Assembly: GCF_001611555.1 (NCBI RefSeq)
Contig: NZ_LSGP01000025.1
Location: forward strand, 62,001 to 126,000
Direction: 5' to 3'
Source: Anaerosporomusa subterranea
Lineage (GTDB): Bacteria; Bacillota; Negativicutes; Sporomusales; Acetonemataceae
DNA length: 64,000 nucleotides
A program made the translations under genes and the position numbers. Below are positions 46,081-55,043 of this stretch, one piece after another. Within the stretch, counting starts at the first letter, position 1; the number at the start of each line of letters is the position of its first letter. Under the pieces are notes generated by a model, which was given only the letters and a program-made list of their open reading frames with translations, did not search any database and had not been told where the DNA came from.

Positions 46081-47250
46081 TTGTCAAACAAGTCGAATCA
46101 GATTCTCAGTATTTTATTGATTGTCGCCGTTTTTGCACTAGCGGGTTGCGGCGGCGGTGGCTCCAAACCAGCTGACGTCATTAAACTAGGCGCTAATCTG
46201 GAGATGACTGGTACCAATGCTACTTTCGGCTCATCAGCCAGCAATGGCGCGAAACTTGCCATTAAAGAAGTAAATGCCAAAGGTGGCGTCATCGGCAAGC
46301 AACTCACCTTGACTGTCGCTGACAATAAAAGCGAGGCTGCCGAATCTGCCAATGCTATGCAAAAACTGATCAGCCAAGATAAAGTTGTCGCTATCATTGC
46401 CCCGATTGCTTCTTCAAGCGTAATCGCCGGTGCACAGGTTCTGCAAGATAGCAAAGTCCCTGCCATCAGCCCAACAGCCTCCAATCCGAAAGTCACTGTC
46501 GATCCTGCTACTGGTAAAGTCCGCGATTTCGTCTTCCGCGCAGCCTTTATTGATCCCTTCCAAGGTTCTGTAATGGCTAACTTTGCCAGCAAATCACTGA
46601 AAGCAAAAACAGCTGCTCTTTACATCGATAACTCCAGCGACTATGCCAAAGGTCTTGGTCAGTTCTTCAAAGAAACGTTCACCAAGAATGGCGGCACGAT
46701 CGTCTCTGAAGAAGCCTATTTGCAAAAAGATACCGACTTTAAGGCCACTCTGACGAAAATGAAATCGAAAAACCCTGACGTTATCTTCGCTCCTGGCTAC
46801 TACCAAGAAGTCGGCATGTTGATTAAACAAGCCCGCGAACTCGGCCTCAACGTTCCGGTTCTGGGCGGCGACGGCTGGGACTCGGCAAAACTGCCTGAGA
46901 TTGCCGGTGCCCAAGCGTTAAACAACTCGTTCTTCAGCAACCACTATACTCCTGATGACAGCAGCCCTGCAGTTAAAACCTTTGTTGAGAACTACAAAAA
47001 AGAATACAATCAGACTCCGGATGCTTTCGCAGCCCTTGCATATGACGCAACCATGATGGTTATCAAAGCCATGGAACGCGCCAACAGCGCTGACCCTGTC
47101 AAGATTAAAGATGAATTGGCTAAAACGAAGGACTATGACGCTGTATCGGGTAAAATCAGCCTGAATGCAACGCATGACGCTGTCAAGAGTGCGGTTATCA
47201 TCGAAATGAAAGATGGCAAACAAACCTTCAAAGAAAAAGTGAATCCGTAA
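46081..47250 (+). CDS. ABC transporter substrate-binding lipoprotein, LivJ type
   Basis: The TTG start at 46081 is preceded by GGGAGG; the leader MSNKSNQILSILLIVAVFAL ends in the lipobox LAGC. The 389-residue type I periplasmic-binding fold shows IKLGANLEMTGTNATFGSSA, NAMQKLISQDKVVAIIAPIA and GGDGWDSAKLPEIAGAQALN, which match branched-chain amino acid binding proteins. It binds an amino acid or related ligand outside the membrane. No permease or ATPase genes follow, so it works with a transporter encoded elsewhere or as a sensor. Confidence 0.93.
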   Translation: MSNKSNQILSILLIVAVFALAGCGGGGSKPADVIKLGANLEMTGTNATFGSSASNGAKLAIKEVNAKGGVIGKQLTLTVADNKSEAAESANAMQKLISQDKVVAIIAPIASSSVIAGAQVLQDSKVPAISPTASNPKVTVDPATGKVRDFVFRAAFIDPFQGSVMANFASKSLKAKTAALYIDNSSDYAKGLGQFFKETFTKNGGTIVSEEAYLQKDTDFKATLTKMKSKNPDVIFAPGYYQEVGMLIKQARELGLNVPVLGGDGWDSAKLPEIAGAQALNNSFFSNHYTPDDSSPAVKTFVENYKKEYNQTPDAFAALAYDATMMVIKAMERANSADPVKIKDELAKTKDYDAVSGKISLNATHDAVKSAVIIEMKDGKQTFKEKVNP

Positions 47251-47261
47251 CTTGCCAGTAG

Positions 47262-47289
47262 AAAGGCCTCCCGCAGGGGAGGCCTTTTT
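47262..47289 (+). terminator. Terminator after the LivJ-like gene
   Basis: AAAGGCCTCCC pairs with GGGGAGGCCTTT followed by T-run, 12 bases past the stop. Confidence 0.92.
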
Positions 47290-47306
47290 ACGTATAAAGC
47301 AAGCAT

Positions 47307-47455
47307 AAACTGTGTGGTATTGGGAAGGATTTGCGCAAGGGACGGAACACAAGTACCACGAGACGGCACTAGCGCCACTATGGACATACGTTTTGTGTCG
47401 CTAGTGTATCGCTTGTGCCGCTTGTGTTCATAGTACTTTGAAATACCACGGTCGC
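47307..47455. repeat. Long imperfect hairpin repeat
   Basis: The outer arms GTGTGGTATT and AATACCACGG, and inner arms such as CGGCACTAGCG and CGCTAGTG...GTGCCG, can fold into one long hairpin. A similar GTGTGTGGTATT stretch occurs inside the repeat at 55044-55417. It lies in the gap between the convergent LivJ-like gene and the M16 protease. Confidence 0.5.
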
Positions 47456-47479
47456 GCACCACGACCGTGGCGCGGGTTA

Positions 47480-50401
47480 CTACTCAAATACCTGAACTAA
47501 CTTACCAAATACTGTTTTATTTTGCTTGATCTTTTCCTCGTTGCCTAAAACGCAGAGATAATTTTCTTTCATTGCCGCGTCTACTAGTTTCGCCAGTTTG
47601 CGGATATCATCCAACTTAACCTGAAGGATTTCGTCACGTTCTTTTTGTCGGTCAGCCTGGGCTAGGCCGCGAATATACTGTTCCGCTGCACGCTGCGCTT
47701 TCATCGATGGCGTTAGTGGTATGTCGAGTCGTCCGATTGTACCAATGATATATTTAATCATTTCCCGCTCGCCAGCGTCATAGCGTTTTAAGAACTCCGC
47801 CATTTCGTCATAAACAGCTAATGTCTCTTTAAGGTTGGGATCACGATAAGAGAAAAACACCAGATTACCATTGCGTTCAAACTTCGCTGAACCCCCATAT
47901 GCGCCGCCCTTGACTCTAACCTGGCTCCACAGGTAGTCGTAACGAAGGATTGTTTCAAGAACCTTCATGCTGCCATGATAACTAAAGCCCAATCGCCGAT
48001 AGTTGGCAGCTTTCGCGACCATCTGCACTTTGCCGGAGGTAATAAGCCCTTCATTGTCACGAGAAAGCGTGAATTGATACTTGACTGGCTTATCGTCCCT
48101 TCTAGGCAGATCAGCATAGAACTGCGGAAAAGCAGCCTGAAAGGCGGGGTAACTCTCTTCTTCAAGCGCTATGCTTGCTAATAGATTATTTTTTGCAAAT
48201 ACCAACTCAGCTACTTCCCGAAGTTTAGCTGAGATTTCCTTTGCCTTCGACTGAAAGTTTTTCTCCAAGTCTGCAACAAAGTGATAAAAGTCTAACATGC
48301 CATACTCTGTGTAGCGCGCGACAGGCGAGAAATAGCCCAACACGCGATTGCTGACAAAGGCCTGGCCATAGCCTGTTATACTGTTTTCCCAAGTAGCTGT
48401 GGTCTCCTGAATCACTTCTTTTAACCGTTTCTCATCATCATAACAGCTCTTGTTGATGATTTTACTCACTAGTTCAAACATCTGAGGCAGTTTTTCTACC
48501 AAAGCTTTGGCCTCAACCAACAGCTTCGGCGAAAATTGCTCATCTGTATTGCTTAAGGAGAATGCAGACACATCAAACTGGATACCACCGGTATGAATGT
48601 TAATCTCGTTTGACAATTCACTGTAGCTAAGCTGACCAGCGCTCACCTTGCCCAGTATACGGGCCAGCAAAAACAAATAGGGTAGCAGTTCTTGAGGTAC
48701 AGCACTAACGCTAAAATAGAGGTTAACATAAGCAATTCGATTCGTAAACTGCGGATGGAACAGGATCTGAGCGCCGTTCTCGCGCTTTTCCTGTAATGGC
48801 AAAGACTCTACCTTGGGCGCGATATCCTCAATTGCCAGCAGAGGTATCTTTGCTAATGTCTCCGGTGAATCAGGCGTCTGCTGGCGTTGTCTCAGCTCTT
48901 TTGTGCGGCGAACCAGCTTGTTAAGTTCTGTCTCAGAAAGACCAGATTTGAATTCGGCCAGTTCTTGACGCAATTTGGCAGACTTTGCTTCCTCTAACCC
49001 CTGGCGTGGTTTTAGCATAACCAAGGCACGATGAGTATTCTCCATCAGCAGACGCTCGATGAGATTTTCAAAATAGCGACCAGTGAGCGCTGTTTTCATT
49101 TTGGTCAAGACCGGTTCATAGGCTAAATGTACCAGCGGATCACCATCATATAACCAGCTGTCCATCACTCTCATATTATAAACCAGGCCTTTAGGCATTC
49201 CCTCATAATTCGCTTCCCGAAGTTGAAACTCAAAAACATTAATCGATGACTCAATCAATTTTTTGTCAATACCCTCACGCACTAGCTTTTCGAGTGTTTG
49301 ATATACCGTTTTGACAAAGCGATCCTTCTGGTCAGGATTTGAGCCGCTGATTCGAACTCCGATCATCGGTTGCAAAATGCTCTCTACAAGAATTCCAGAC
49401 GCATCTTTGCATACCTCGGCATCAATCAATGCTTGTTTTAGCGGAGCAGCCGGAGTCTCCAGCAGTAAGTGCTCCAAAATCTGCAAGCCAAGATACTGCT
49501 CTGGATCAGTAGCATCACCAGCAACAAAGCAAAGGCTGTAAAACGTTTTATCTTCTAGTTTTTCTGTTGATGAAACAGGATACTCTAATTCTTTCTCCAC
49601 CGTTCGCGTAAAAGGCTTTTGGTGTTGAATTGCCGAGTTACAGTCAACTTCGTCATATTCAGCAAGATAACTGTCGATAAATTCCAGTGTATCAACAATA
49701 TCCAAATCGCCGTAGAGAAAAATGTAGCTGTTTGACGGATGATAATAGCGCTCATGGAAGGCAACAAACTGCTCCTGCGTCAACTGAGGGATATCTTCGG
49801 GGTCGCCGCCTGATTCAAATCCATAGGCTGTGTCAGGAAACAATACCGCCCTCACTCTGCGCTGCAAAAGCGCGTCAGGAGAAGAAAGCGCCCCCTTCAT
49901 TTCATTATAGACGACACCTTTATAAGTAATTTCCTTGTCTTTTGATTCCAGTTCATAATGCCAGCCTTCTTGCATCAAAATCTCTGTCTGATTATACAAG
50001 TTAGGATGAAAAACGGCGTCAAGATACACATCCATTAAGTTTCGAAAATCTTTTGGGTTTTTGCTGGCGACTGGGTACATGGTTTTATCGGGAAAAGTCA
50101 TTGCGTTGAGAAAGGTATTCAACGACCCTTTGACAAGCTCGACAAATGGCTCTTTGCTGGGGAATTTTCTTGATCCGCAAAGCACAGAATGCTCCAAGAT
50201 ATGCGGCAAACCAGTGCTATCTGCCGGCGGAGTTCGAAAGCTAATCGAAAAAACTCTATTGTCATCATCATTTGCCAGATAAATTACTTTAGCGCCACTC
50301 TTTTTATGTTCAAACGACCATGCCTCAGAGTTTACCTCCCGCACTGAACGTTTGTCTGTCACTGTAAAGCCATTCACGATGGCGCCCTTTTGCAGTTTCA
50401 T
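47480..50401 (-). CDS. M16C zinc protease, PreP/insulinase-like
   Basis: The 973-residue protein has the inverted zinc motif HILEHSVLCGS (HxxEH near residue 60) with the downstream Glu in the VELVKGSLNTFLNAMTFPDK region. The four-domain M16C layout and the central M16C_assoc region are complete (KIPLLAIEDIAPKVESLPLQ near 505). The C-terminal half keeps VKGGAYGGSAKFERNGNLVF. It degrades short, unstructured peptides in a closed chamber. No signal peptide is visible, so it is cytosolic. It stands alone, with a repeat on each side. Confidence 0.93.
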   Translation of the reverse strand: MKLQKGAIVNGFTVTDKRSVREVNSEAWSFEHKKSGAKVIYLANDDDNRVFSISFRTPPADSTGLPHILEHSVLCGSRKFPSKEPFVELVKGSLNTFLNAMTFPDKTMYPVASKNPKDFRNLMDVYLDAVFHPNLYNQTEILMQEGWHYELESKDKEITYKGVVYNEMKGALSSPDALLQRRVRAVLFPDTAYGFESGGDPEDIPQLTQEQFVAFHERYYHPSNSYIFLYGDLDIVDTLEFIDSYLAEYDEVDCNSAIQHQKPFTRTVEKELEYPVSSTEKLEDKTFYSLCFVAGDATDPEQYLGLQILEHLLLETPAAPLKQALIDAEVCKDASGILVESILQPMIGVRISGSNPDQKDRFVKTVYQTLEKLVREGIDKKLIESSINVFEFQLREANYEGMPKGLVYNMRVMDSWLYDGDPLVHLAYEPVLTKMKTALTGRYFENLIERLLMENTHRALVMLKPRQGLEEAKSAKLRQELAEFKSGLSETELNKLVRRTKELRQRQQTPDSPETLAKIPLLAIEDIAPKVESLPLQEKRENGAQILFHPQFTNRIAYVNLYFSVSAVPQELLPYLFLLARILGKVSAGQLSYSELSNEINIHTGGIQFDVSAFSLSNTDEQFSPKLLVEAKALVEKLPQMFELVSKIINKSCYDDEKRLKEVIQETTATWENSITGYGQAFVSNRVLGYFSPVARYTEYGMLDFYHFVADLEKNFQSKAKEISAKLREVAELVFAKNNLLASIALEEESYPAFQAAFPQFYADLPRRDDKPVKYQFTLSRDNEGLITSGKVQMVAKAANYRRLGFSYHGSMKVLETILRYDYLWSQVRVKGGAYGGSAKFERNGNLVFFSYRDPNLKETLAVYDEMAEFLKRYDAGEREMIKYIIGTIGRLDIPLTPSMKAQRAAEQYIRGLAQADRQKERDEILQVKLDDIRKLAKLVDAAMKENYLCVLGNEEKIKQNKTVFGKLVQVFE

Positions 50402-50559
50402 TATCGCAACCTCATCTCCTGTATCGTTATTGTACGCTTAGTATATTCCACCAACCTAGTAAAGTATCCGCAGCGAGATTTTGCTGCTCTGTGCTGTATT
50501 GGACAAACTAGATAAATTTTCCTGCTATAAGCGAAATGGCGGCGGGCCTTAAGGAGAGA

Positions 50560-50602
50560 GGGACACTTAACCGCAGAGTACGCAGAGTATGCGGAGGGTT
50601 AA
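50560..50602. repeat. CGCAGAG-type short repeat
   Basis: TTAACCGCAGAGTACGCAGAG, then TATGCGGAGGGTTAA: short internal repeats of CGCAGAG and inverted ends CTTAACC/GGTTAAG. Similar sequences are known as dispersed intergenic elements in many bacteria. Only one copy is present in this window. Confidence 0.5.
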
Positions 50603-50606
50603 GAAA

Positions 50607-50633
50607 AAGCAGGAGCCATTCCGACTCCTGCTT
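50607..50633 (-). terminator. Terminator of the selenium operon
   Basis: On the minus strand GAAGCAGGAG pairs with CTCCTGCTTTTTC, ending in a T-run, seven bases past the DUF3343 stop at 50640. Confidence 0.8.
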
Positions 50634-50639
50634 CATGTT

Positions 50640-50873
50640 TCAATCCGCCCTAACGCGAACACCTCTTTGGATCATCTCTACCCCAGACTTGGATAAAGCC
50701 TCCACCGCCGCTGTAATGTCAGGCTCGGCGATTTTTGCGGCAAGGCCCTCGCAACAGCCCGAAAGGCTGCGGGGTATGGGGATTAGCTTGACAGCGATGT
50801 CCTGATTTTTAAGAATCTTTTCCGCACGAAATGCCTGAGCTACCGATTGGAAAGTGATCACATGTATTTCCAC
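50640..50873 (-). CDS. DUF3343 putative Se/S carrier-like protein
   Basis: The 77-residue product MEIHVITFQSVAQAFRAEKI is a DUF3343 protein, small one-domain proteins found next to SirA/TusA and YedE genes. It contains LSGCCEGLAAKI with two adjacent Cys, which may hold a persulfide or perselenide; the usual variant has one or two Cys there. It acts in the cytosol, probably passing sulfur or selenium. It is the third gene of the operon, 4 bases after the TusA-like gene. Confidence 0.82.
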   Translation of the reverse strand: MEIHVITFQSVAQAFRAEKILKNQDIAVKLIPIPRSLSGCCEGLAAKIAEPDITAAVEALSKSGVEMIQRGVRVRAD

Positions 50874-50877
50874 TCGC

Positions 50878-51090
50878 CTACACCTTACGAATGGTAATGC
50901 GGTATTCGCCGGCGACTTCCTCGCACTCGGTCTGGAAGCTTTGCGAACGCGCGTATTTTAAAATATTTTCTTTTGGCGTAGTTTCATCAAGAATTACCTG
51001 CACACAATCAGCTTTTTCCATCGCTTGTTTCGTTTTTATTAGGGGTATTGGACAACTCAAGCCACGCAAATCTAACGTATTTTCCATCAC
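50878..51090 (-). CDS. TusA/SirA-like sulfur (selenium) carrier
   Basis: The 70 residues contain LDLRGLSCPIPLIKTKQAME, the TusA signature CPxP with the persulfide-carrying Cys. The start is GTG at 51090 or ATG at 51087; GGAGG suits the former slightly better. The gene begins inside the yedE stop codon, so translation is coupled. With yedE and DUF3343 it most likely handles selenium supply rather than tRNA thiolation, but the family is also used for sulfur. Confidence 0.88.
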   Translation of the reverse strand: MMENTLDLRGLSCPIPLIKTKQAMEKADCVQVILDETTPKENILKYARSQSFQTECEEVAGEYRITIRKV

Positions 51091-52166
51091 TAGATAGCCT
51101 CCTTAAGTGCCACCATCTTTTCACGAAACAAGAAACCGATGGCGGCGGTAAGGCCAATACCGACAAGTACTGCAATCTGTCCGGCAGCTCCTACCCCTGC
51201 CCCGCTGCCTGCCAGATTAAGTCCGTGCGCCAAGCCAGCACCTGCCAGCATGCCGAGTACACAAACCAAAGCATCTGTATTGCCCTCAGCTGAGAGAATC
51301 AGTTGACGTAACGGACAGCCGCCAGCCAGAGTAGCCGCTAGCCCAACCAAAAATAAACCAAGAAAATTCCAGATATGCATGCTATGGGCCAAAGGCTGAT
51401 TGGAAAAACCGATTTTAAAGAGCCCAAAGTAGACATTAGCCGCCAGAGCGGCGACAAACATAACACCATAAATTTTCAGCAAATATGTGTCGCGAACCAA
51501 TAAGTAATCGCGAACACCGCCACTTAAACACATCCGAGTTTTCGCCGCCAGCACACCAGCAGCTAACCCTGCCACGAGGCTGATCAACCAGGGAGCATGC
51601 TGCGAACCGGGCCCTTTGAGACTGAATTGCAAGAAAGGCGCTTGCATAGCTACACCAATCAATAGAACAATCGCCCCAATGACCGGCAAATAGCCTAAGT
51701 AGCGTACTGAGTTATCATGGACGCGGGAGCGTCCGAGATTATAGCCTGATTGCAAGAACCAAATGCCTGCGCCAATGCCGCCGGCAAAGCCAAATAGTGC
51801 TGTTATACCATTGAGATCTCCTGCTGACAGGCGAAGAAGCGCGCGCAGCGGGCAGCCTAGAAACACTAAAGCGCCTAACATCATCATCATGCCAAGCAAG
51901 AAGCGAATAATGGGATTTGAGCCGCCGCGCGGCCGGAATTCGCCACGCACCGTTGCTAGGGAAAATGCGCCGATAATCCAGCCCATAATCTCCGGTCGCG
52001 CGTATTGTAAGGTTGCGACTTGATGAATGCCGAGGGCACCGGCAATATCACGCAACTGGCAAGCCGCACAATATCCGTAGTTACCAGGATTGCCAAATTT
52101 AACGAGCAGTACCGCACCGAGGCCGAAGACTAAACCGGTGAGTAGAATCCAACAGATACTCGACAA
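51090..52166 (-). CDS. yedE: YedE-type selenium/sulfur transport membrane protein
   Basis: The TTG at 52166 has AAGGAGGGG seven bases upstream, inside the nominally longer frame from GTG at 52193. The 358-residue protein has about ten membrane helices and the family marks GNPGNYGYCAACQLRDIAGA, FLGCPLRALLRLSAGDLNG, KTRMCLSGGVRDYLL and AGGCPLRQLILSAEGNTDA. The cysteines lining the channel are typical of YeeE/YedE proteins that move thiosulfate or selenium compounds. It heads an operon with the TusA-like and DUF3343 genes and is divergent from a LysR gene, the arrangement of seleno-YedE clusters. Confidence 0.88.
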   Translation of the reverse strand: MSSICWILLTGLVFGLGAVLLVKFGNPGNYGYCAACQLRDIAGALGIHQVATLQYARPEIMGWIIGAFSLATVRGEFRPRGGSNPIIRFLLGMMMMLGALVFLGCPLRALLRLSAGDLNGITALFGFAGGIGAGIWFLQSGYNLGRSRVHDNSVRYLGYLPVIGAIVLLIGVAMQAPFLQFSLKGPGSQHAPWLISLVAGLAAGVLAAKTRMCLSGGVRDYLLVRDTYLLKIYGVMFVAALAANVYFGLFKIGFSNQPLAHSMHIWNFLGLFLVGLAATLAGGCPLRQLILSAEGNTDALVCVLGMLAGAGLAHGLNLAGSGAGVGAAGQIAVLVGIGLTAAIGFLFREKMVALKEAI

Positions 52167-52309
52167 AATGACCCCTCCTTGATTTTTCCGCACCCCTGTT
52201 TAAGATTATATTTATATCTCCAGCATATTATTTCTATATTTTCCCTAGCTCTCCTTCCGTAAGAGGAGAAAATCGGACTCCGGCGAATAGTTTCCGTGAG
52301 GTGGTCAAC

Positions 52310-53200
52310 GTGTCATATCTGCAGTCACTCTCCGTATTTTGGACGGTAGTGGATGAGGGTAGTTTTTCCGGCGCCGCCAAGCGCCTTGCTCTCACTCAGC
52401 CAACAATCTCCTTTCATATTGATAATTTAGAAAAACGGTTTGGCTGTCCTCTGTTTACCAGAACCGCCAAGGGCGTTTCAGCCACTATTTACGGACAGAG
52501 TCTTTACGAATCCACCGTTAGCATGCAAGCACTCGCTGAAAAAAGCGAGAATGAAATGCGTAATTTGGTAGCGGGAATATCAGGGCACTTAAAGATCGGC
52601 GCCAGCTCGATACCTGCCCACTATATTCTGCCTCAAATAATCGGTGACTTTCTTCAAGCCAAGCCAAATATGACGGTTTCTTTAACTGCCGGCGACAGCA
52701 GCGGCATATTGCGTCAGTTCGAAAACGGCGAATTGCCGATTGCTATTATCGGCTTTCCGCCGAGTTCGTTTTCGGCTCTGCCAATCTTTCACGATGAACT
52801 GATACTAGTTGCGCACCCGGATTATCCATTGCCGTCAGATGTTCATTTGTCTGCTCAGGATTTATTGAAGTTACCGCTTATTGTGAGAGAGCCGTCCTCA
52901 GGCAGCAGAAAAACGGTCGCTGAGTCCCTTAGTGCTCACGGCATAAGCTGGGATTCTCTGAATATTTCTGTCGAGGCAGGCGGCAATGAAGCCTGTAAAG
53001 AGCTGATTCTGCGAAAAACCGGCATCAGCTTTTTATCAAGGCGGGCCGTTGAAAGCGACTTGCAGGCTGGAAGACTGCGCCGTCTGTTGCTGCCGGACAT
53101 TAATTTGACTCGCACCTTTTATGCGCTGGCTGCAAAGCCGCTGTTACCGGCTGGAATTGAAGCCTTTTGGAGATTTATGCTAAAATACCAAGACGAATAA
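52310..53200 (+). CDS. LysR regulator, selenium-metabolism associated
   Basis: The GTG at 52310 has GAGGTGG five bases upstream; the GTG at 52301 overlaps that site and is less likely. The 296-residue protein has an N-terminal winged HTH (about 1-60; GSFSGAAKRLALTQPTISFH) and a LysR substrate-binding domain (IGASSIPAHYILPQIIGDFL). It is divergent from yedE with a 143-base shared control region, so it is expected to control the yedE operon and itself. The inducer could be selenite or sulfur status; not visible in sequence. Confidence 0.88.
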   Translation: MSYLQSLSVFWTVVDEGSFSGAAKRLALTQPTISFHIDNLEKRFGCPLFTRTAKGVSATIYGQSLYESTVSMQALAEKSENEMRNLVAGISGHLKIGASSIPAHYILPQIIGDFLQAKPNMTVSLTAGDSSGILRQFENGELPIAIIGFPPSSFSALPIFHDELILVAHPDYPLPSDVHLSAQDLLKLPLIVREPSSGSRKTVAESLSAHGISWDSLNISVEAGGNEACKELILRKTGISFLSRRAVESDLQAGRLRRLLLPDINLTRTFYALAAKPLLPAGIEAFWRFMLKYQDE

Positions 53201-53223
53201 CCAGGGAATGTAACCACAAGCAC

Positions 53224-53275
53224 AAGCAAACAGACAGCCTTGACACGAATTCGTGTCAAGGCTGTCTGTTTGCTT
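53224..53275. terminator. Bidirectional terminator, perfect 25-base stem
   Basis: AAGCAAACAGACAGCCTTGA ending in CACGA and its exact complement, loop of two bases, with A-run and T-run at the ends. It serves the convergent LysR and pyrophosphatase genes. Confidence 0.92.
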
Positions 53276-53277
53276 TT

Positions 53278-54906
53278 TTATAACTCGCGGGCTGCTTCGA
53301 CCAACGGCGGCACCACCTGTTTCTTGCGGGACATGACTCCAGGCAGATGGACAACTCCATTGGCATCAGGCTGACCAAACGCTGCTGCGATCAGAGCAGC
53401 CGGCTGGCCTGCGAATATCAGATTAGATGCTTCATGCATGATATCTGTGACCATCAAAACTGAGATGTCATAACCTTCGCGTCTTCTTTCGTCTTCCAAC
53501 GCGGTTTGAATCTCATTGCGGCGCTTTAGCACAGCCGCTGGATCGAGTGCGGAAAATTGGCTAATCGATACTCGGAACTCGCCGATTTGGAACTCCTTAA
53601 GATCATTTTGCACAATTTCAATTGGCAACAGTGAATCCATTTGCGATCCCGCCCGCAACACTTCCATACCATACGCTTCTAGCGAAAGACCAGCGATTTT
53701 CGCTAATTTCTCAGCAACTTCCTTATCCTGCGCTGTCGCAGTGGGAGATCGGAACAAGAAGGTATCTGAGACAATTGCTGATAACAGAAGCCCAGCAATT
53801 GGCGGCGGAATCTCAATACCCCGCCGCCAATGCATACTGGCGACAATAGTTGACGTGCTGCCCACCGGTTCGTGGCGTATGTAAATCGGCTCGCTGGTTT
53901 CCAAGCCACCTAATCGATGATGGTCAATAATTTCAATGATATGCGCTTCTTCAATACCTTCGACAGCCTGCGACTTTTCGTTATGATCGACGAGAATAAC
54001 TCTCTCTTTTTGCGGTACGATCAGTCGATCCCGATTAATCATGCCCACTAGTTTCCCATGATCAACGACTGGGTAATTGCGGTAGTTTGTATTGATAATG
54101 ACTTGACGAATATCGGCCAATAGATCACTCGGTTTAAACGAAATGACCTTCGGCTGCATCACCACCCGCACAGGAATGCTTTGATTGACAAGGCGAGCAC
54201 TCGTGTATGTATCGTACGGGGAACGAATAACAATCGTATTCATTGTCTTGGCAGCTTTTAGGACCTCGCTGGTTAGGTCGGCATCACCAGTAATAATTAG
54301 GCAAGCGATTCCCTGTTCAATACACGCTAGCTGAGCGGTATGACGATCCCCGACAAGGACGATGTCACCCGGCTGAATAAACTTTGGCATAGTTGCAGTG
54401 CGCGCAGCGGCAATTCTGACCTTTCCCCGAATCGTTCTTTCTAAATCTTGTCCATACAGCAATTCCCCATCCAGCGCCCGTAAAACTCCGGCAAAATCGA
54501 CTCCTGCCTCTGATAAATCCTGCATCTCGAGTTCATCAAAATAGCGTTTGGCCAAGTCACTTACACTGACAATGCCGATTAAGCTTTGGCCATTGATGAC
54601 AGCAATCGATTTTGCATTAGCATCTTTCATGAGTCCGCCCAATTCACGCAGGGTGGCCGTCGGGCTAATTGTCGCAGGCACTTCCTGCATTACCGCAGAA
54701 ACACGAGGATATAAATCGGTGACTAACGGCGGAGGTTGTACGCCAAAGCGTTCGAGAACAAATTTAGTTTCTTGATTAACCTTGCCAGCCCTAGCCGGAT
54801 AAGCGTTTTCCCCGAGGGCCTGCTTAAGATGGGCATAGGCAATTGCTGAGCATATTGAATCCGTATCCGGATTGCGATGACCGATGACGAGAATAGGTTT
54901 TGACAT
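53278..54906 (-). CDS. ppaC: Manganese-dependent inorganic pyrophosphatase with CBS and DRTGG domains
   Basis: The 542-residue family II pyrophosphatase has the DHH motifs VIGHRNPDTDSICSAIAYAH, DHNEKSQ and IIDHHRLGG, and the DHHA2 end (PGVMSRKKQVVPPL). Inserted in between (about 65-305) are a CBS domain (TATLRELGGLMKDANAKSIA), a DRTGG domain (GDIVLVGDRHTAQ) and a second CBS domain (YRNYPVVDHGKLVGMINRDR). Adenine nucleotides bind CBS and regulate activity in studied members: AMP/ADP inhibit, ATP or diadenosine polyphosphates activate. It removes PPi in the cytosol. Confidence 0.95.
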   Translation of the reverse strand: MSKPILVIGHRNPDTDSICSAIAYAHLKQALGENAYPARAGKVNQETKFVLERFGVQPPPLVTDLYPRVSAVMQEVPATISPTATLRELGGLMKDANAKSIAVINGQSLIGIVSVSDLAKRYFDELEMQDLSEAGVDFAGVLRALDGELLYGQDLERTIRGKVRIAAARTATMPKFIQPGDIVLVGDRHTAQLACIEQGIACLIITGDADLTSEVLKAAKTMNTIVIRSPYDTYTSARLVNQSIPVRVVMQPKVISFKPSDLLADIRQVIINTNYRNYPVVDHGKLVGMINRDRLIVPQKERVILVDHNEKSQAVEGIEEAHIIEIIDHHRLGGLETSEPIYIRHEPVGSTSTIVASMHWRRGIEIPPPIAGLLLSAIVSDTFLFRSPTATAQDKEVAEKLAKIAGLSLEAYGMEVLRAGSQMDSLLPIEIVQNDLKEFQIGEFRVSISQFSALDPAAVLKRRNEIQTALEDERRREGYDISVLMVTDIMHEASNLIFAGQPAALIAAAFGQPDANGVVHLPGVMSRKKQVVPPLVEAAREL

Positions 54907-55011
54907 ACTGCCTCCTTATCGCTCGGACAACTAGAATTTCGTCCGTAGAAATTTTCTTTTGTTTTCTTCGTTTCGTTAGTTTGTGCAAAAATCCCTTTAT
55001 AGTTTCTACAA

Positions 55012-55043
55012 AAAAAATCATGGAAAAAATTCCATGATTTTTT
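55012..55043 (-). terminator. A/T-rich hairpin upstream of the pyrophosphatase gene
   Basis: AAAAAATCATGGAA and TTCCATGATTTTTT form a 14-base stem with T-runs on both strands. It lies next to the left end of repeat copy 2 and could end transcripts from gcvH. Confidence 0.75.

Noticed and set aside
45887-46120. 77-codon plus-strand frame before the LivJ-like gene
   Set aside because: It runs through the promoter and ribosome site of the next gene and has no ribosome site of its own.
46098-46592. 164-codon minus-strand frame opposite the LivJ-like gene
   Set aside because: Antisense shadow of a clear substrate-binding protein; no promoter or ribosome site.
50640-53200. Selenocysteine (TGA) recoding near the selenium cluster
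   Set aside because: No gene here shows homology continuing past a TGA, and no SECIS-like hairpin was noticed behind a TGA.
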